In this document: piece after piece, positions 23,831-35,438 of the stretch
How positions within the stretch are numbered: position 1 is the first letter of the stretch
How the letters are laid out: the number at the start of each line of letters is the position of its first letter
NCBI GenBank assembly: GCA_020746875.1
Contig: JAGTJL010000001.1
Coordinates: forward strand, 3,782,001-3,846,000
Direction of reading: 5' to 3'
Length of the DNA stretch: 64,000 nt
Origin: Rhexocercosporidium sp. MPI-PUGE-AT-0058
Lineage: Eukaryota; Ascomycota; Leotiomycetes; Helotiales
The notes under the pieces: generated by a model
Database searches by the model: none
What the model saw: the letters and a program-made list of their open reading frames with translations, nothing else
Told to the model about the DNA's origin: nothing
Translations under genes and position numbers: made by a program

Positions 23831-26516
23831 ATGCCTTCCTTCCACACAGCCGTTCGTACTTTCACGATGCCGAAATCTTTGAATGAGTCGTTGGCCGAGC
23901 CTGGGAACCCTCGGTTGGCCAAGGACTCTGGCCGATCCCATGACGGAGCAAAGAAGGCTACCGATGAATACACCAAAGACCAGAAGAACCCCCTGGCGAC
24001 TGACCAGCCCCAGCACAAGGCTGGTATCACCTTTGCAGCGCAAGACAAGCTTCCCAAGCTACCAATACCAGACTTGGAGGGCAGTACATCAAAGTACTTG
24101 GCCGCACTGAAGCCGCTTCAGACTCCAAGGGAGCATGCTGAAACTCAACAAGCAGTGGATGAGTTCCTCAAAGCCGAAGGACCGGAGCTACAGGATAGGC
24201 TGAAGAAGTATGCTACCGGCAAGACGAGTTATATTGAACAATTTTGTACGTAAATCTATTTCACCTCGACTGATGATTGCTAATGCACCAAAGGGTACGA
24301 TTCCTATCTGAACTTTGACAACCCTGTCGTTTTGAACCTGAATCCGTTCTTCTTGCTCGAGGACGATCCAACACCTGCAAGGAATAATCAAGTCACTCGT
24401 GCCGCCTCCCTGGTGGTATCTGCCTTGTCATTCGTCCGTGCCGTGAGGAAGGAGGAGCTCCCGCCGGACACTATCAGGGGACAGCCACTTTGCATGTACC
24501 AATACTCCAGATTATTTGGGACTGCCCGTGTACCCACTGAGAATGGTTGCCACATCGGACAAGACCCTGACGCCAAGCATGTTGTTGTACTCTGCCATGG
24601 CCAATTTTACTGGTTTGATGTTCTGGATGACAACTCGGACCTGATCATGACTGAAAAGGACGTATCCATCAACCTTCAGACTATTGTGGACGACGCCCAA
24701 CAGACACCCATCCAGGAGGCAGCCAAAGGTGCTCTCGGCGTTCTTAGCACTGAGAATCGAAAGGTTTGGTCGGGATTGAGAGATGTTATGACCAGAGATG
24801 AGGGGTCGAACAATGCCGACTGCCTGGGAATAGTGGACTCGGCCTTATTTATTCTCTGCCTGGATTACACAGAACCTGCATCTGGAGCAGAGCTCTGTGG
24901 GAACATGCTGTGCGGAACCAGCCAAGTCGAGAAAGGTGTGCAAATTGGTACTTGCACCAATCGATGGTACGACAAGTTGCAAATCATTGTTTGCAAGAAT
25001 GGAAGCGCGGGCATCAATTTTGAACACACTGGTGTTGATGGTCATACGGTCCTTCGATTCGCAAGTGACGTTTACACGGATACCATTCTTCGATTTGCTC
25101 GTACTATCAACGGACAAGCTCCAAGTCTTTGGGCATCAACAAGTCCTGATCCATCCAAGCGAGATCCAGATAGCTTTGGCGATGTCAGCACAACACCCCA
25201 CAAGCTGGAATGGGATATGGTTCCTGAGCTCAGCATTGCTCTTCGATTCGCTGAAACTCGTCTCGCCGACCTGATCCAGCAGAACGAATTTGCAACGCTG
25301 GATTTCGCTGCATACGGCAAGAACTTCATGACGGGGATGGGATTCTCGCCCGATGCCTTCGTTCAGATGGCTTTCCAAGCTGCTTACTACGGATTGTATG
25401 GTCGCGTGGAGTGTACCTACGAACCAGCAATGACAAAAGTCTATCTCCACGGCCGTACCGAGGCCGTCCGTTCAGTGACCGCGGAGTCTGTTGACTTCGT
25501 ACAGACCTTTTGGGCAGAGAATCCACCACAGCAGAAAGTCGATGCCTTAAAGAAAGCCTGTCAACAACATACAGCAAACACCAGAGAGTGTGCCAAGGCA
25601 CAAGGTTGTGATCGACACATGTACGCGCTTTTCAGCGTCTGGCAGAAGGCACTCGATGAAGATGGTGCAGAGGCTGCCAGCAGCACTGGGATGAGTAGCA
25701 ATGGATATTCGAGTCCCGTTGAAGGTAGCTCGGAACGGGATCCCGCATCAGTTGTTGGGAGCCCGGGCAGGGACTCGTTGATGTCTGTCGATGGAGATGA
25801 ATCCCACTCGGTTCGTTCCAATGGAAATCGCATGCGTGGCAACTCTTCACCATCTCGTGGTCAAAATAACCACATGCCTCTTCTCTTCGCCGACAGCGGA
25901 TGGGATAAATTGAACAATACGATCATCTCAACTTCCAACTGCGGCAACCCTTCCCTTCGACACTTTGGATTCGGACCAACATCTGGGGATGGTTTCGGCA
26001 TCGGATACATCATCAAGGACGAAGGCATCAGCATCTGCGCCAGCAGCAAGCACAGACAAACAAAACGATTCGTCGATGCACTGGAAAGTTACCTACTTGA
26101 GATCAGACGAGTCCTACGCATGACACAACGCCGAGGCACAAGTCCCAAAGCCAGCCGAGTCCGTGAGGCCAGTGCAACGCGCCCCAAGCCAGGAAGCAGA
26201 CTCAAGTCCAGAGGAAGAGTTATCAAAGCCCACGAGCCTGGCAAGAGAACACCTGGAACCATGACACCCGCAGACGAAAGTGCAGCTGTGAGCGACGATG
26301 AAGGTTTGGGAGGATGTAAGTTCCCTTTTGTCATTTCAGATGTTGAGATGAGGCTAATGTTCTGCAGATGGCTTCTTTGATGCGGGCATGTTGCTTCAAG
26401 CTTTGAAGGCTCGGGGCGAGGGCTTGGATGATGGATCGACCAAACCATCTGAGCGCGCGACAGTCAACGCGAGGAGAAGGGAGATTGGAAAGAAGCTTAG
26501 ACTAAGCGAGTATTGA
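23831..26516 (+). CDS. facC: Carnitine O-acetyltransferase, FacC-type (cytosolic)
   Basis: Three exons, 23831-24245, 24294-26315 and 26368-26516, 861 aa. Carnitine/choline acyltransferase family: the entry block LPKLPIPDLE lies near residue 78, followed by YIEQFWYDSYLNFDNPVVLN across the first splice. The catalytic His lies in NFEHTGVDGH at about residue 383. Further landmarks are GTCTNRWYDKLQ and a VYTDTILRFARTINGQAPS stretch. The enzyme reversibly transfers acetyl groups between CoA and carnitine, shuttling acetyl units between compartments during growth on acetate or fatty acids. The sequence resembles the FacC/Yat2 branch rather than the AcuJ/Cat2 branch, and the C-terminus (KLRLSEY) lacks a peroxisomal signal. 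Cytosolic location is inferred. A Ser-rich insert occupies about residues 600-690. A second in-frame Met is at residue 13. Confidence 0.88.
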
Positions 26517-27592
26517 GGTGGTTGATGTCGGGGGATGGAGGAAATGGCAGAACAGTGTAACATGAGTTTATTGAATGTGAGATAGTTGCGATGCATGAAT
26601 AGTAAGGTACAAAAATTATTACGGGGCATTCTAGATTCCACATTGTCAACAGGTGACTACGTGAAGATACTCCGTTCTAGCTGGAGTTCCTCAAAAGCAA
26701 CTATCAAACATCTCGACCACCTAATTACCTCCACACCTGGAAAGAAAAGGCTCAATTCGAACTCTTAAACAACCCGACTCAAAAAGAAATCACGCAAAAC
26801 TCATCAGCGAATAACATCTCAGAAGCGCCATGCTGCACAGATGCAAACCCTAAAGATTTTCACCACCGACCCGCGCGGGAAGAGGAAATGGGGTCAGTCG
26901 CTTAAAATGGGTCGCCCCCAAAAAGAACCGGAGTCCACAGATATCCCGGCGTAGCTTGTTTCGTTTTATGCAAGACTAGAAAATTGAGACTTTTCGGCTG
27001 AACACCTCGGGGAGAGGTCCTGTATGCAGAGCGCAAACTCTGAGAAATATCGCGCCGCGTAATGGTGCAGAGAGGTGTTACGCTGGCTGGCTGGCTGGTT
27101 TGTGAATGTCTTGAATCGTGGACGGAGACAACAACACCGAAAGAGACGGGAGAGAAGGGACAGACAGAAGTGGTAGGTAGATGGACGAGGCCGAATCACA
27201 TGCATGGCTGACCCCCTTTGAACAGCTGCAGTCAGCAATCGTCCGATGTTCTCCCCTCTCTCTGCCCAGATACGAAGTATTTCGAGATCTGCTGGGTTGA
27301 GGATCTGGATCCTTCAGCCTCCTCTTTCTTTCATCTCCCACCCCAGGCTATATTTACTACAGTACTTATCAAGTCGTTCAGGATCCGGGTAGGAATGTGT
27401 GCACCTTCCTTCCGTGCGTCGCATCCCGCCCCTTCTGTGGGTTTCTTTCAGCCCGAGGCTGGGTCTTTGGTCTCTGGTCTTCGGTCTCCGTGGACCTGCT
27501 TGTTGTTGGTGTGGTGTGGTTGTTGGTTGTGGTTGTTGTTGTACAGTTCCCTGCACTACGTTGGAGAAACACAAGTCAAGTCATGTCATGTC

Positions 27593-27640
27593 AACCTACC
27601 AAACCTAACCAAACCAAACCTAACCTAACCTAACCAAACA
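27593..27640. repeat. AACC(T/A)AACC degenerate tandem tract
   Basis: A 48-bp C/A-rich tract with alternating AAACC and TAACC units, including three consecutive CTAAC units. It looks telomere-like but lacks the CCCTAA hexamer period of filamentous fungi. Confidence 0.75.
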
Positions 27641-28210
27641 AGTAGGCATCCCCGTGCAGCATCTCACGAACAAACCGCCGATCCAAGAATCTAGACACAC
27701 ACACATCGACGCATGGCCATGGGATGAACGGGCAAATCAATCGCCATCCCCTCCTCTCCTCCCTGCTTCCTCCTCCCCTTCGAAACCTCAAACAAACGGA
27801 GGGATAGGAGGCGCATCCGCTCCAGTCGAGGCAGCTCGCTTCAACGCCATGGGCGGGTGGCAGAGGCCAAGCTTTGTCTAGCCTCAGGGCCGACGTTTCG
27901 GATGCGCTGGGATATTGCTGGCGATGACGGATCGCTGGCTGGGTTGTTGATTCAGGGAGTGGCGTTGCTCCACGTATGGAGGAAGGACTGGGAATCATGG
28001 ACGTTGGTTGGAGGGCTGAGATGCAGGAACACGCACGCAGGTGGGTGGGTGGATGGGTGGTGCATGCATGTTTCTGGCCGGGCTGACGACGAAAACGAGG
28101 TCCAAAAAAAACATCCCCAACATCCCCTGGCATGCAGGAATACGGCAAGTAGGGTAAGGAGGTAAGTACAGTACAAGTACAGTCAGTCAACAATCTCCAT
28201 GAGCGGGTGC

Positions 28211-28275
28211 GCCCCCCTGATCTGACCCACCCCCTGGGAAACACCCAACGAGCACATATATTTTAAGATTCCCCT
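28211..28275 (+). promoter_or_regulatory. Core promoter of GH128 gene: CCCCT cluster plus TATA-like box
   Basis: TATATTTTAA lies at 28257-28266, about 386 bp upstream of the start codon. Three CCCCT motifs (28214-28218, 28231-28235 and 28271-28275) flank it. CCCCT is the stress-response element core recognised by Msn2/4-type zinc fingers in yeast; use here is inferred. A run of ACTC tetramers and a long C/T-rich leader follow. Confidence 0.5.
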
Positions 28276-28651
28276 GACAAGGCCTTCGCCCTCTTTTCTC
28301 TCTTTCTCTCCAACCCTCTTTTGTTGGTCCCAACGTTCATTTATTTGTTGCTTCGTTCTTGAAGGACTGAAATATCACTCACTCACTCACTCACCGCACT
28401 TGACGTTGCGTTCTGGCATTGCCCTCTTGCTCTTGCTCATCATCTTCCAGTTTACCTTCATTTGAACATACCCGTGCCTCACCGTACACACTCCTTTCTT
28501 CAGTTGATTGAATCAACTTTGCTTCCAGTACAAACACACATCTTTCGAACTATCTTCAAGACAGATTCCCATACAGCAACGACACTCATTCACCATTAGA
28601 ACGATCATCAAAAGTTTCAAAACATCCCATTCGACTTCTACCCCCGCCAAT

Positions 28652-29881
28652 ATGCGTACCACATTCTCCACCCTGGCCTTCATGGCCTCGTCTTTGCTGA
28701 TCAAGGAAGCTTTTGCTGCCCCAGCTGTCCGAAGAGATTACTATCTCGATACCGACAATGTCGTTGTGGCTGAGGAGGTCTGGGTTACCGAACTGGCTGA
28801 TGGATCTTATGCCACCGGAGCTCCCGTTGCAGTGGGAACTACTACCATTGATGGAAGCGCTGTTCTCGTTACCGACCCAGTCCCTTCCTCTACCATCCCT
28901 CCACCGGCTCCAACATCCCAGGCTCCTTCAACCACAGATATCCCATCTACCCCAACTCCTTCGACATCTTCTACACCGGCTCCAGCTCCCGAGCCAACTA
29001 CCTCTAGCGTCGTTGCGGATGCCGTTTTCCTCGAGCAAACCCCCTCTTCCACATCCATTTACATCGCACCAACCACTTTCTCCGCAGCACCAATCGTCGT
29101 CCCAACCACCCTACAGAGCGTTGTCATTCCTCCCACTCCCACTCCCACCCCAGCAGCTCCTGTAGCTACCACTGCCCCTTCAACCTCTTCATCAGGCAAG
29201 CGTGGTCTCGCGTATAACGCGGCCAACCTCCTCTCGGCCTTCACCGGCGCCTCTGATGTGACGTGGGCATACAACTGGGGCTCAACCACCCCCTCCATCC
29301 CGTCCAACTTCGAATACACCCCCATGCTCTGGGGTCTTGCCCCCGAACACACTGGCAACTGGGCCGAAGCCGTCTCTACCGGTCTCGCAGGTGGCTCAAC
29401 CCATCTCCTCGCGTTCAACGAGCCAGATTACTCCGGACAAGCCAACCTCGCACCCGCTGCAGCCGCCGCCGGTTACCTTACCTACATGCAACCTTACGCC
29501 TCTAAGGCTAAGCTCGTTTCCCCAGCAGTTACCAACGGCGGCGGCGAGATGGGCTTGACATGGCTCTCCAACTTCATTGGCGCCTGCTCCACCTGCACCA
29601 TTGACAAAGTCGCCATCCATTGGTACAACGGTGGTGACGCCGCTGCCTTCAAGGAATACATGGCGAAGGCTTACAAAGCCGGTGGCAACCGTCCTCTCTG
29701 GATCACCGAGTTCGAGGCTTCGGGCTCTCCTCAGGAGCAAGCTGCTTTCTTGACTGAGGTCATGGCTTGGATGGATAAGACTGATTACATTGAGCGATAC
29801 GCTTACTTCATGGTCTCTGACGGAAACCTCGTTAGCGGGACTTCGCTCAGCTCTTTGGGCTCGACATATGCCGCTTCTTAA
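28652..29881 (+). CDS. Secreted GH128 (Asl1-like) beta-1,3-glucanase
   Basis: A single exon, 409 aa. The start at 28652 (GCCAATATGCG) opens a clean signal peptide, MRTTFSTLAFMASSLLIKEA, likely cleaved after FAAPA; the open frame extends upstream, but without a signal-like N-terminus. Residues about 70-185 are a Pro/Ser/Thr-rich linker. From about residue 190, KRGLAYNAANLLSAF begins the Asl1-like glycosyl hydrolase catalytic domain. Likely catalytic residues are Glu about 257 in LLAFNEPD (acid/base) and Glu about 353 in LWITEFEA (nucleophile). VAIHWYNGG, also conserved, lies between them. GH128 enzymes cleave beta-1,3-glucan in fungal walls; here the protein is probably a wall-associated remodelling enzyme, O-glycosylated on the linker. 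No GPI signal is seen. Confidence 0.9.
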   Translation: MRTTFSTLAFMASSLLIKEAFAAPAVRRDYYLDTDNVVVAEEVWVTELADGSYATGAPVAVGTTTIDGSAVLVTDPVPSSTIPPPAPTSQAPSTTDIPSTPTPSTSSTPAPAPEPTTSSVVADAVFLEQTPSSTSIYIAPTTFSAAPIVVPTTLQSVVIPPTPTPTPAAPVATTAPSTSSSGKRGLAYNAANLLSAFTGASDVTWAYNWGSTTPSIPSNFEYTPMLWGLAPEHTGNWAEAVSTGLAGGSTHLLAFNEPDYSGQANLAPAAAAAGYLTYMQPYASKAKLVSPAVTNGGGEMGLTWLSNFIGACSTCTIDKVAIHWYNGGDAAAFKEYMAKAYKAGGNRPLWITEFEASGSPQEQAAFLTEVMAWMDKTDYIERYAYFMVSDGNLVSGTSLSSLGSTYAAS

Positions 29882-30883
29882 GCGAGTGTTGGGACTAGTA
29901 AAGGGAGATGAGATTACGATTGCGAGAATGACTTTTGATGCCTTGGTGCTGATCGATTGATCTCGATCAAAAAACACGATACACACTACTTTCTTTGTAC
30001 ATAAATTTTTATGATAAAATAGGGGGCGAAATACTGGTGTCATCTAGATGGGGGCCATGGGAAAGAACAAACCCCCTTTTGCTGGGTTGGTGTTTTGGGG
30101 GAGATTTTCATGGGAGGAAGAGCGACTAGACCTTGGATCCTTCGGAAATACAAGATCAGCTTCCTTCATAAATTTTTCACTGCCTATGATATCGTGTTTT
30201 GTGCTTATAGCAAGATTTCAGCGCATCAAACAAGCTAGGCTCACCGCAAACACAATCCTGTTCAACCTCTTTTCTCTGGAGACAACCCCCCCAAAGCTGT
30301 CGACATATCTGCAAATTTTCTCTTCTTCGACTGTACCATTTCGCTCTCAGAAACAATGTTTTTGAAGTCTTCAATGCTAGCTTCCTTGCCTGTAGGTCAA
30401 GTTGGCTTTCCTGCTTCTAATATGTATTTTTTGGTAGTAAATGAGAGTAGCATCCTCAGAACTTTGACAGTTCTTTTTCGTATTGAATCGTGCTCTCTTA
30501 GACCCCGGCATGCCTCGCATTGCATCTTCATCGATCTCTTCTCCAGAATTATACTTCCTGTACATGCTTTCAGACTCGTCATGTTGCAGAACACCAGCAT
30601 GAGTAACATCCCGGGAGGATCTATCTGTATTGTACTTGGTGCCATCTCGATTCAGGACTGGGTTTCCGTAGGCAGGTACACGACCCTCGAGCATATTCCA
30701 TCTCTGGTGGAAATTCTCCAGAGGCAAACCAGCTCTGGCTCGGTAATCCATGCCCAATGTATCATTTTGGCTTGAGAAGCAGATGCCTTGATAGCCCTCA
30801 CCAAATCCCCTTGCCTTTATTAACCTCAGCCTATCTTCACGTCAACCTCACTATCCTCCCCAACCTAGCTCCCCAGAAGCCAA
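29882..30883. other. Intergenic between convergent GH128 and PMP3-like genes
   Basis: 1.0 kb containing both 3' ends. On the minus strand a protein-like frame of about 125 codons (30377-30751, first ATG at 30751) lies just downstream of the PMP3-like stop. It has no recognised family and could be a separate small gene, an alternative 3' exon or a relic. Confidence 0.5.
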
Positions 30884-31344
30884 TCAGTAGTGCCTCAACC
30901 CACCACTCTGCACCTTCCGACTAAAGATACCAGGTGCGTCACGCGTGATGAGCATGCCATTCCTGCGCTGGTCCCTGCGGTAATAATATACGCCGATGAG
31001 GTAGAAGGCATGAAGATGTCCTGGAAAGTACCTGGAACATTCGCTTGTCAGCTAAGTCGCTTTCGAAACCAAAACCAAATTCATAACTAGACTCTAATGA
31101 TGCCCGGCCCAAGAAGTTGGGCGACTGAGGAACCTGTATGGGGAGAGACAGGACTTACCCAAGGAGTGTGAGGATAATGTTGATGAGGAAATCAGGCCCG
31201 CAGCCCGCTATCGTTAATACTGCGACTGGTGGCACTATCATTGGCTCAGTATCTTCATCCTAACATTTAAACTCTCCCAGGCACAAGATAGAACTCACGG
31301 AGGATAGCGAATAGTACCAGGAAGATAAAAGAGCAGATACCCAT
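30884..31344 (-). CDS. PMP3/UPF0057-family plasma-membrane proteolipid
   Basis: Three exons on the minus strand, 31299-31344, 31159-31234 and 30884-31031, 89 aa. The spliced product starts MGICSFIFLVLFAILLPPVA and continues VLTIAGCGPDFLINIILTLL, then GYFPGHLHAFYLI. This is the two-helix PMP3/RCI2 (Pfam PF01679) architecture with the PPVAV and GC-x-PDFLIN motifs. The basic tail ends in APGIFSRKVQSGG, like filamentous-fungal members. Donors are GTGAGT and GTAAGT; the second intron is 127 nt. PMP3 proteins are small membrane proteins that influence membrane potential and cation or stress tolerance in yeast and plants. Exact role here unknown. Confidence 0.85.
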
Positions 31345-32891
31345 TTTCCCGTCCGTGTTGTTGAAGACTTGAGTTGACGAAAGAAGAGGGAATGATTGAG
31401 ATGATTGACGAACAATATGTTCAAAGTTCACGTCTTGTTTCAAGTTGATGCCGTGTTTGCCACATTGTGAATCATAATGAAGGGCAATATGCATTGGACG
31501 ATATAAGCAATCAGATGATGTGTCGTGGTCATGAGATCCTGGTATCGTCAAGTGTCTTCTGGATCACTTCATGGACACGTGATGGAGTGTTGTCATGTGT
31601 GCTACCGGGATGACCTCTGTTTAAACCTACCTATGTGCTGGCGAAGGCCTGGTAACTGTTACGTACGGAGTATGAATGCAGATCTAGAGCCTGGAGCTGT
31701 TAAGTGTCGAGATGGAAATTGAGACTTTACATACCTGGGGTCCAAGTACCTTTACTTACCTTAGGGACATCAAATCTTGACGGCTGACGAAGCAGTCCGG
31801 GATAACATTTCAGAATTACCCGTACTATCAAAGATTGCATCAACGCTCTGTTTCCGCTCTGCTACTTGTTTACTGTCGCCTCTCACGACTTTAGCTTCCA
31901 TCGTCAACTCCCATCACCACCGTCGATTGTGAACCTTACATCCTCATAGTAAGCGGAAAAGCATACGTTACTATATAATGAGGTACGTAGCGAAGGTAAG
32001 AGCTATTTTGCCCGAGATATGCAAGTATGAGGGAAGCGAATTTGGAGCAAATAGAGCCAGCCTTCTTCTTCGTTGCGACCTAGTCTAGCGCGCGATACAG
32101 ACGAAGCAAGTTTCTATAGTCGTGGTCGAGTAAGGGCTTCTGATCAGGCACTATTTATATGCCGTCAAGCTTTGGGGAATGTGGCAGCTTCCGATAAGTG
32201 AATGACAAAGGCTAACCTGGAAATATCTGGGTACGTTGAAGACGGCTTTAAACGTCGTTTAGTGAAGCGAGACGTAAAACAGGAGATAGTCATCTATCTC
32301 TCCTTGCAGGAAGGGTGGCCTTCAAAATGCAACGGCTTGTAGGTTGGAATATCCAAGGGGACAATGACATACTGCTAAGGATAAACCAACAACTCAGTCA
32401 CTCGAATGAATCACACCGAGAGACTTTGACTCTTCTGGCATATCAAGAGCAACAATAATTTCATGTCACATTCAGATCATGCTGGCAATATGCCCCGTGT
32501 TTGGTTTTATTGCTCGATTGCATGCTCAACCCAGGCTGTCATAATAACACGATGAAAGTAACCACGCAGCAAGTATCAAAGCATCCCGCAATCGAAAAAG
32601 AGACCTGGCAAAAAGAAAACAAAGTGTCAAATTCCCGATCCCCAAATCCCCTCACGCCAAGGCAGTAGCAACGATTGCTCTCTCAATCTCCCATACTTTC
32701 CATCAGCCATTAAAGTCATCTAATCCCCTCATATTGCAGTATGGTTTCCGAACTCCGGGGAGAAGGTTGAGAGAGAAGGTGGGAATTCAGGAGGCCGATC
32801 CAAATGACAGTCATTCTAATGCACGCGCAGAGAGGCAAGGAAAAACAAGTCGTTCCGTTCGTTCAAGAGGAGTATAGGACAGGAGAGTTGT
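31345..32891. other. Intergenic, PMP3-like promoter and YPT1 3' flank
   Basis: 1.5 kb between two minus-strand genes. The part next to 31345 is the PMP3-like upstream region. A TATATA-containing stretch on both strands is near 31972-31980. The part near 32892 is the YPT1 3' flank. No other gene, repeat or RNA could be supported. Confidence 0.55.
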
Positions 32892-33893
32892 TTAACAGCA
32901 GCCACCGGCCGATCCTGACTGCACACCTTGTCCTTGTCCAACTTGTACCGTAGGCTTGTTGTTTGCTGTGGTAGTACCCATTCGCTCCTTGATCTGGCGG
33001 GCCATGGTCAAGAAAGCCTGCTCGACGTTGGATGCGTTCTTGGCGGACGTCTCGAGGAAGGGGATGCCGAGACTGTCAGCGAATTCCTAGGTGTATTGTT
33101 AGTGTATTGAAGAGCCTCGGGCTGCGCATGATGCTGTTGCCACCTGATCTGGGACAGCTGATGCTGCGCATGTGATAGCACGTACCTTTGCGACTGTGTA
33201 CTCCACGACCTTCTTGTCCGACATATCGCTCTTGTTGCCTACGAGCAACTTGTTGACTCCCTCTGTGGCATATCTGTCGATCTCCTGGAGCCATTGCTTG
33301 ACATTGTTGAATGAGTCCATATCCGTAACATCGTAAACAACGCAGATACCATGAGCACCTCTGTAGTAGGAAGAAGTGATTGTTCGGAAACGCTCTTGTC
33401 CCGCAGTATCCCACTAGAAACTATCAGCAATCATGTTCCCACATAGATTCCCATAGCAGCCCTTACGATTTGCAACTTGACTGTCTTGCCATCCAACTCG
33501 ATCGTTCTGATTTTCTGCCGAGATGTCAATTCCTATCCTCGATTCCCTGTAGATCCCAACGTACGAAGTCAACACCGATGGTCGAGATGTAGCTCTCGGT
33601 GTATGTATCATCTGCAAACCGAAGCAGCAAGCAGGACTTTCCAACACCAGAGTCCCCGATAAGGAGGAGCTTGAAGAGGTAATCGTATCTGCCCAGATCG
33701 TGAGTAAGTTGTTCGTAGTTCTCGCGGACGACCATAAGAGCGCTGGCGCCCATAATACGTTTATCAAATGCCATAGAGGGGTACTCTGTAGCGCGGTAGA
33801 GTTAGTATTCGTTTCAATAGCATCGTGCCTTGAAGTCTGGGGCAGGTTGAAGATGACGTTGCCTGACAGGGAGACTTACTACTCGGGATTCAT
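32892..33893 (-). CDS. YPT1: Rab family GTPase Ypt1 (Rab1)
   Basis: Five exons on the minus strand: 33883-33893, 33565-33688, 33467-33514, 33186-33413 and 32892-33086, 201 aa. The start [18 protein letters not shown] is the Ypt1/Rab1 N-terminus. Motifs in order are P-loop GDSGVGKSC, switch [47 protein letters not shown] and a C-terminal GGCC for double geranylgeranylation. Ypt1 is essential for ER-to-Golgi transport and autophagy. Exon 1 is only 11 nt and intron 1 is 194 nt, with a weak GTAGTA donor needed for the canonical frame. That intron also carries an in-frame alternative start (see findings). The gene is divergent from the next gene. Confidence 0.95.
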
Positions 33894-34483
33894 GATGGCG
33901 ACCGTCTGCGAAGGTGCAAAGGCTCGATGGTGCTAGGTATCACCGGGATGGGAGGCGGCGTTGAACGTTGTTTGGGTTTCTGGGGAGATAGACCAGGTTC
34001 TGTACTGTACTGTGGTATCGCGGCCTGCGTCCCAGCAGCGACGTCTTTAAGATCCGCCGACTGAAGCTCGCTAGTGAGTGCACGTGATGACTCAGATTCC
34101 TTGTTCTTGAGGCGCCGTGAATGTGAGGGAAGGAAGCGCGATAATGGGTTTCTTTGTCAACTTAAATAGAATGCTACAGACTGGAGAGTGATTCATTCCG
34201 TGGCCTTATTAAGAGATATGTGCCTTGGGATCCTGAATCCTGAATCCTGACTCTCCAGAGTTTGGCAAATCCCAGGTACGTACTGTCCAACGAGAATCAT
34301 GGAGGTAGCTTGTTTGCTTGACCGCTAACCCTTTTAGGCCTTGTGCCAATCGCCCTCCGATAAAGCTTCCTTGTACGAAGTACTTCTTTCTCATGGCAGC
34401 CAGCAATATAACCCCGCAACATCGCCGCAGTGTACTTCTTCTCTCTTAATGTCTTTTGCCACAATCTCCAAGTATCCAGGCTG
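33894..34483. promoter_or_regulatory. Divergent promoter region, YPT1 / mitochondrial-like gene
   Basis: 590 bp between divergent genes. It contains CACGTG at 34081-34086 in TGCACGTGATGA and a repeated CCTGAATCCTGAATCCTGA near 34230-34248. No TATA box was recognised. Confidence 0.55.
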
Positions 34484-35438
34484 ATGTCGACGCCTTGTAA
34501 CCTTCTGCGTTCTGCTCCACTCAAAGCCACGAAGCTCTCCCCCATCACTCTGAGTTGTCGGTCCTTCCGCTCTGTACACCCTGCAATAGTCACCTCAAGA
34601 TGTCTTGCAACAGTCGAGCAAGGCCCGAAAGTCCTTCCCGATGTCTGGTTCACAGGTTCTGTGACTCGTCGGGACGTGCCACCTAGCAATAACCATTCTG
34701 AACCGCGCAAACCCAACGACCGAACTCTGAAGCTTGGGAAAAGTAACTTTACACCATACCTTTTTGCAAAGACTCTACTAACAGTACATGGCAGCTCTCC
34801 GAATCCTACAAGAACGACTACCAACCCTCCTTCAATCGCCTCTACCCCAAGAAATCCTTTCCCCACAGATAACTCTCCACCTCTTTCCCTCTACACATCC
34901 CCACCTCCCAACTGTGTCCGGACGGGTCGCATACGCAGCAGCATTATGGACCTCGCCCATAGCATGGGGGCGTGTACCTCTTGTAGGCGATGTTCGGCTT
35001 ACCATACTATCTGAACGCATGATCAAGTCTACCTCAAATGCTCGCTCGCCATCACTAAGCCGTCAAGAACAACTCATTGTACGCTGGCGAACGGTAGGTA
35101 AGACTAAGGGAAAGGGGACCGGAGCATTGTATAAGGGAATAGGAGGGAGGGAAAGCGTTGACAAGATTACAGAGTGGTTGGGGGGTGGTAAAGGCGAGGA
35201 TGATAGTAAGGAGTTTACGGGATTGTTTATTTTTGAGTTTGATGAGGAGGGCAGAATTGTCAGTCACACTATTGAGCATGTGCAAGAGGGGGGAAACTGG
35301 GAGAGAGGTGTGGGTGCTAGGGTGGTTGGTCTCACGGATTGGCTGTTGGGTGGCATGAAGAAAGGGAGGGGAGACGAAGGGGCTCCATGTCCGGCTTGTT
35401 ATGCTGGAGATAGTGGCAGAAGTGAAGAGCGGAGATAA
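34484..35438 (+). CDS. Unrecognised protein with mitochondrial-like presequence
   Basis: Two exons, 34484-34742 and 34795-35438, 300 aa. The intron (GTAACT donor, CTAAC branch, GCAG acceptor) joins LKLGK to TLRILQERLPTLLQSPLPQE. The first 45 residues are rich in Arg, Ser and Leu with few acids, as in a mitochondrial targeting sequence. The remainder has a compact conserved-looking core: ILSPQITLHLFPSTHPHLP, VSGRVAYAAALWTSPIAWGR and FEFDEEGRIVSHTIEHV. The last resembles the strand-rich end of an NTF2-like fold, but I cannot name the family. A CPAC pair near the C-terminus stands alone. Coding is supported by clean splicing and sustained protein-like composition. Function unknown. Confidence 0.75.

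Larger units (their letters stand above)
26517..28651. other. Intergenic, facC to GH128 gene
   Basis: 2.1 kb. The first part is AT-rich 3' flank. From about 27300 composition turns C/T- and G/T-biased with simple repeats, then a promoter and leader for the GH128 gene. The 204-codon frame at 27630-28244 (-) shows no family motif. A CCTAA-type tract is at 27593-27640 and an ACTC tetramer run at about 28376-28395. Confidence 0.6.

Noticed and set aside
27593..27640. Interstitial telomere
   Set aside because: The tract is CTAAC/AAACC-like and lacks the CCCTAA hexamer; nearby housekeeping genes and no subtelomeric features. Treated as a simple repeat.
29396..30043. 215-codon frame antisense to the GH128 gene
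   Set aside because: Shadow of the GH128 coding sequence with no independent features.
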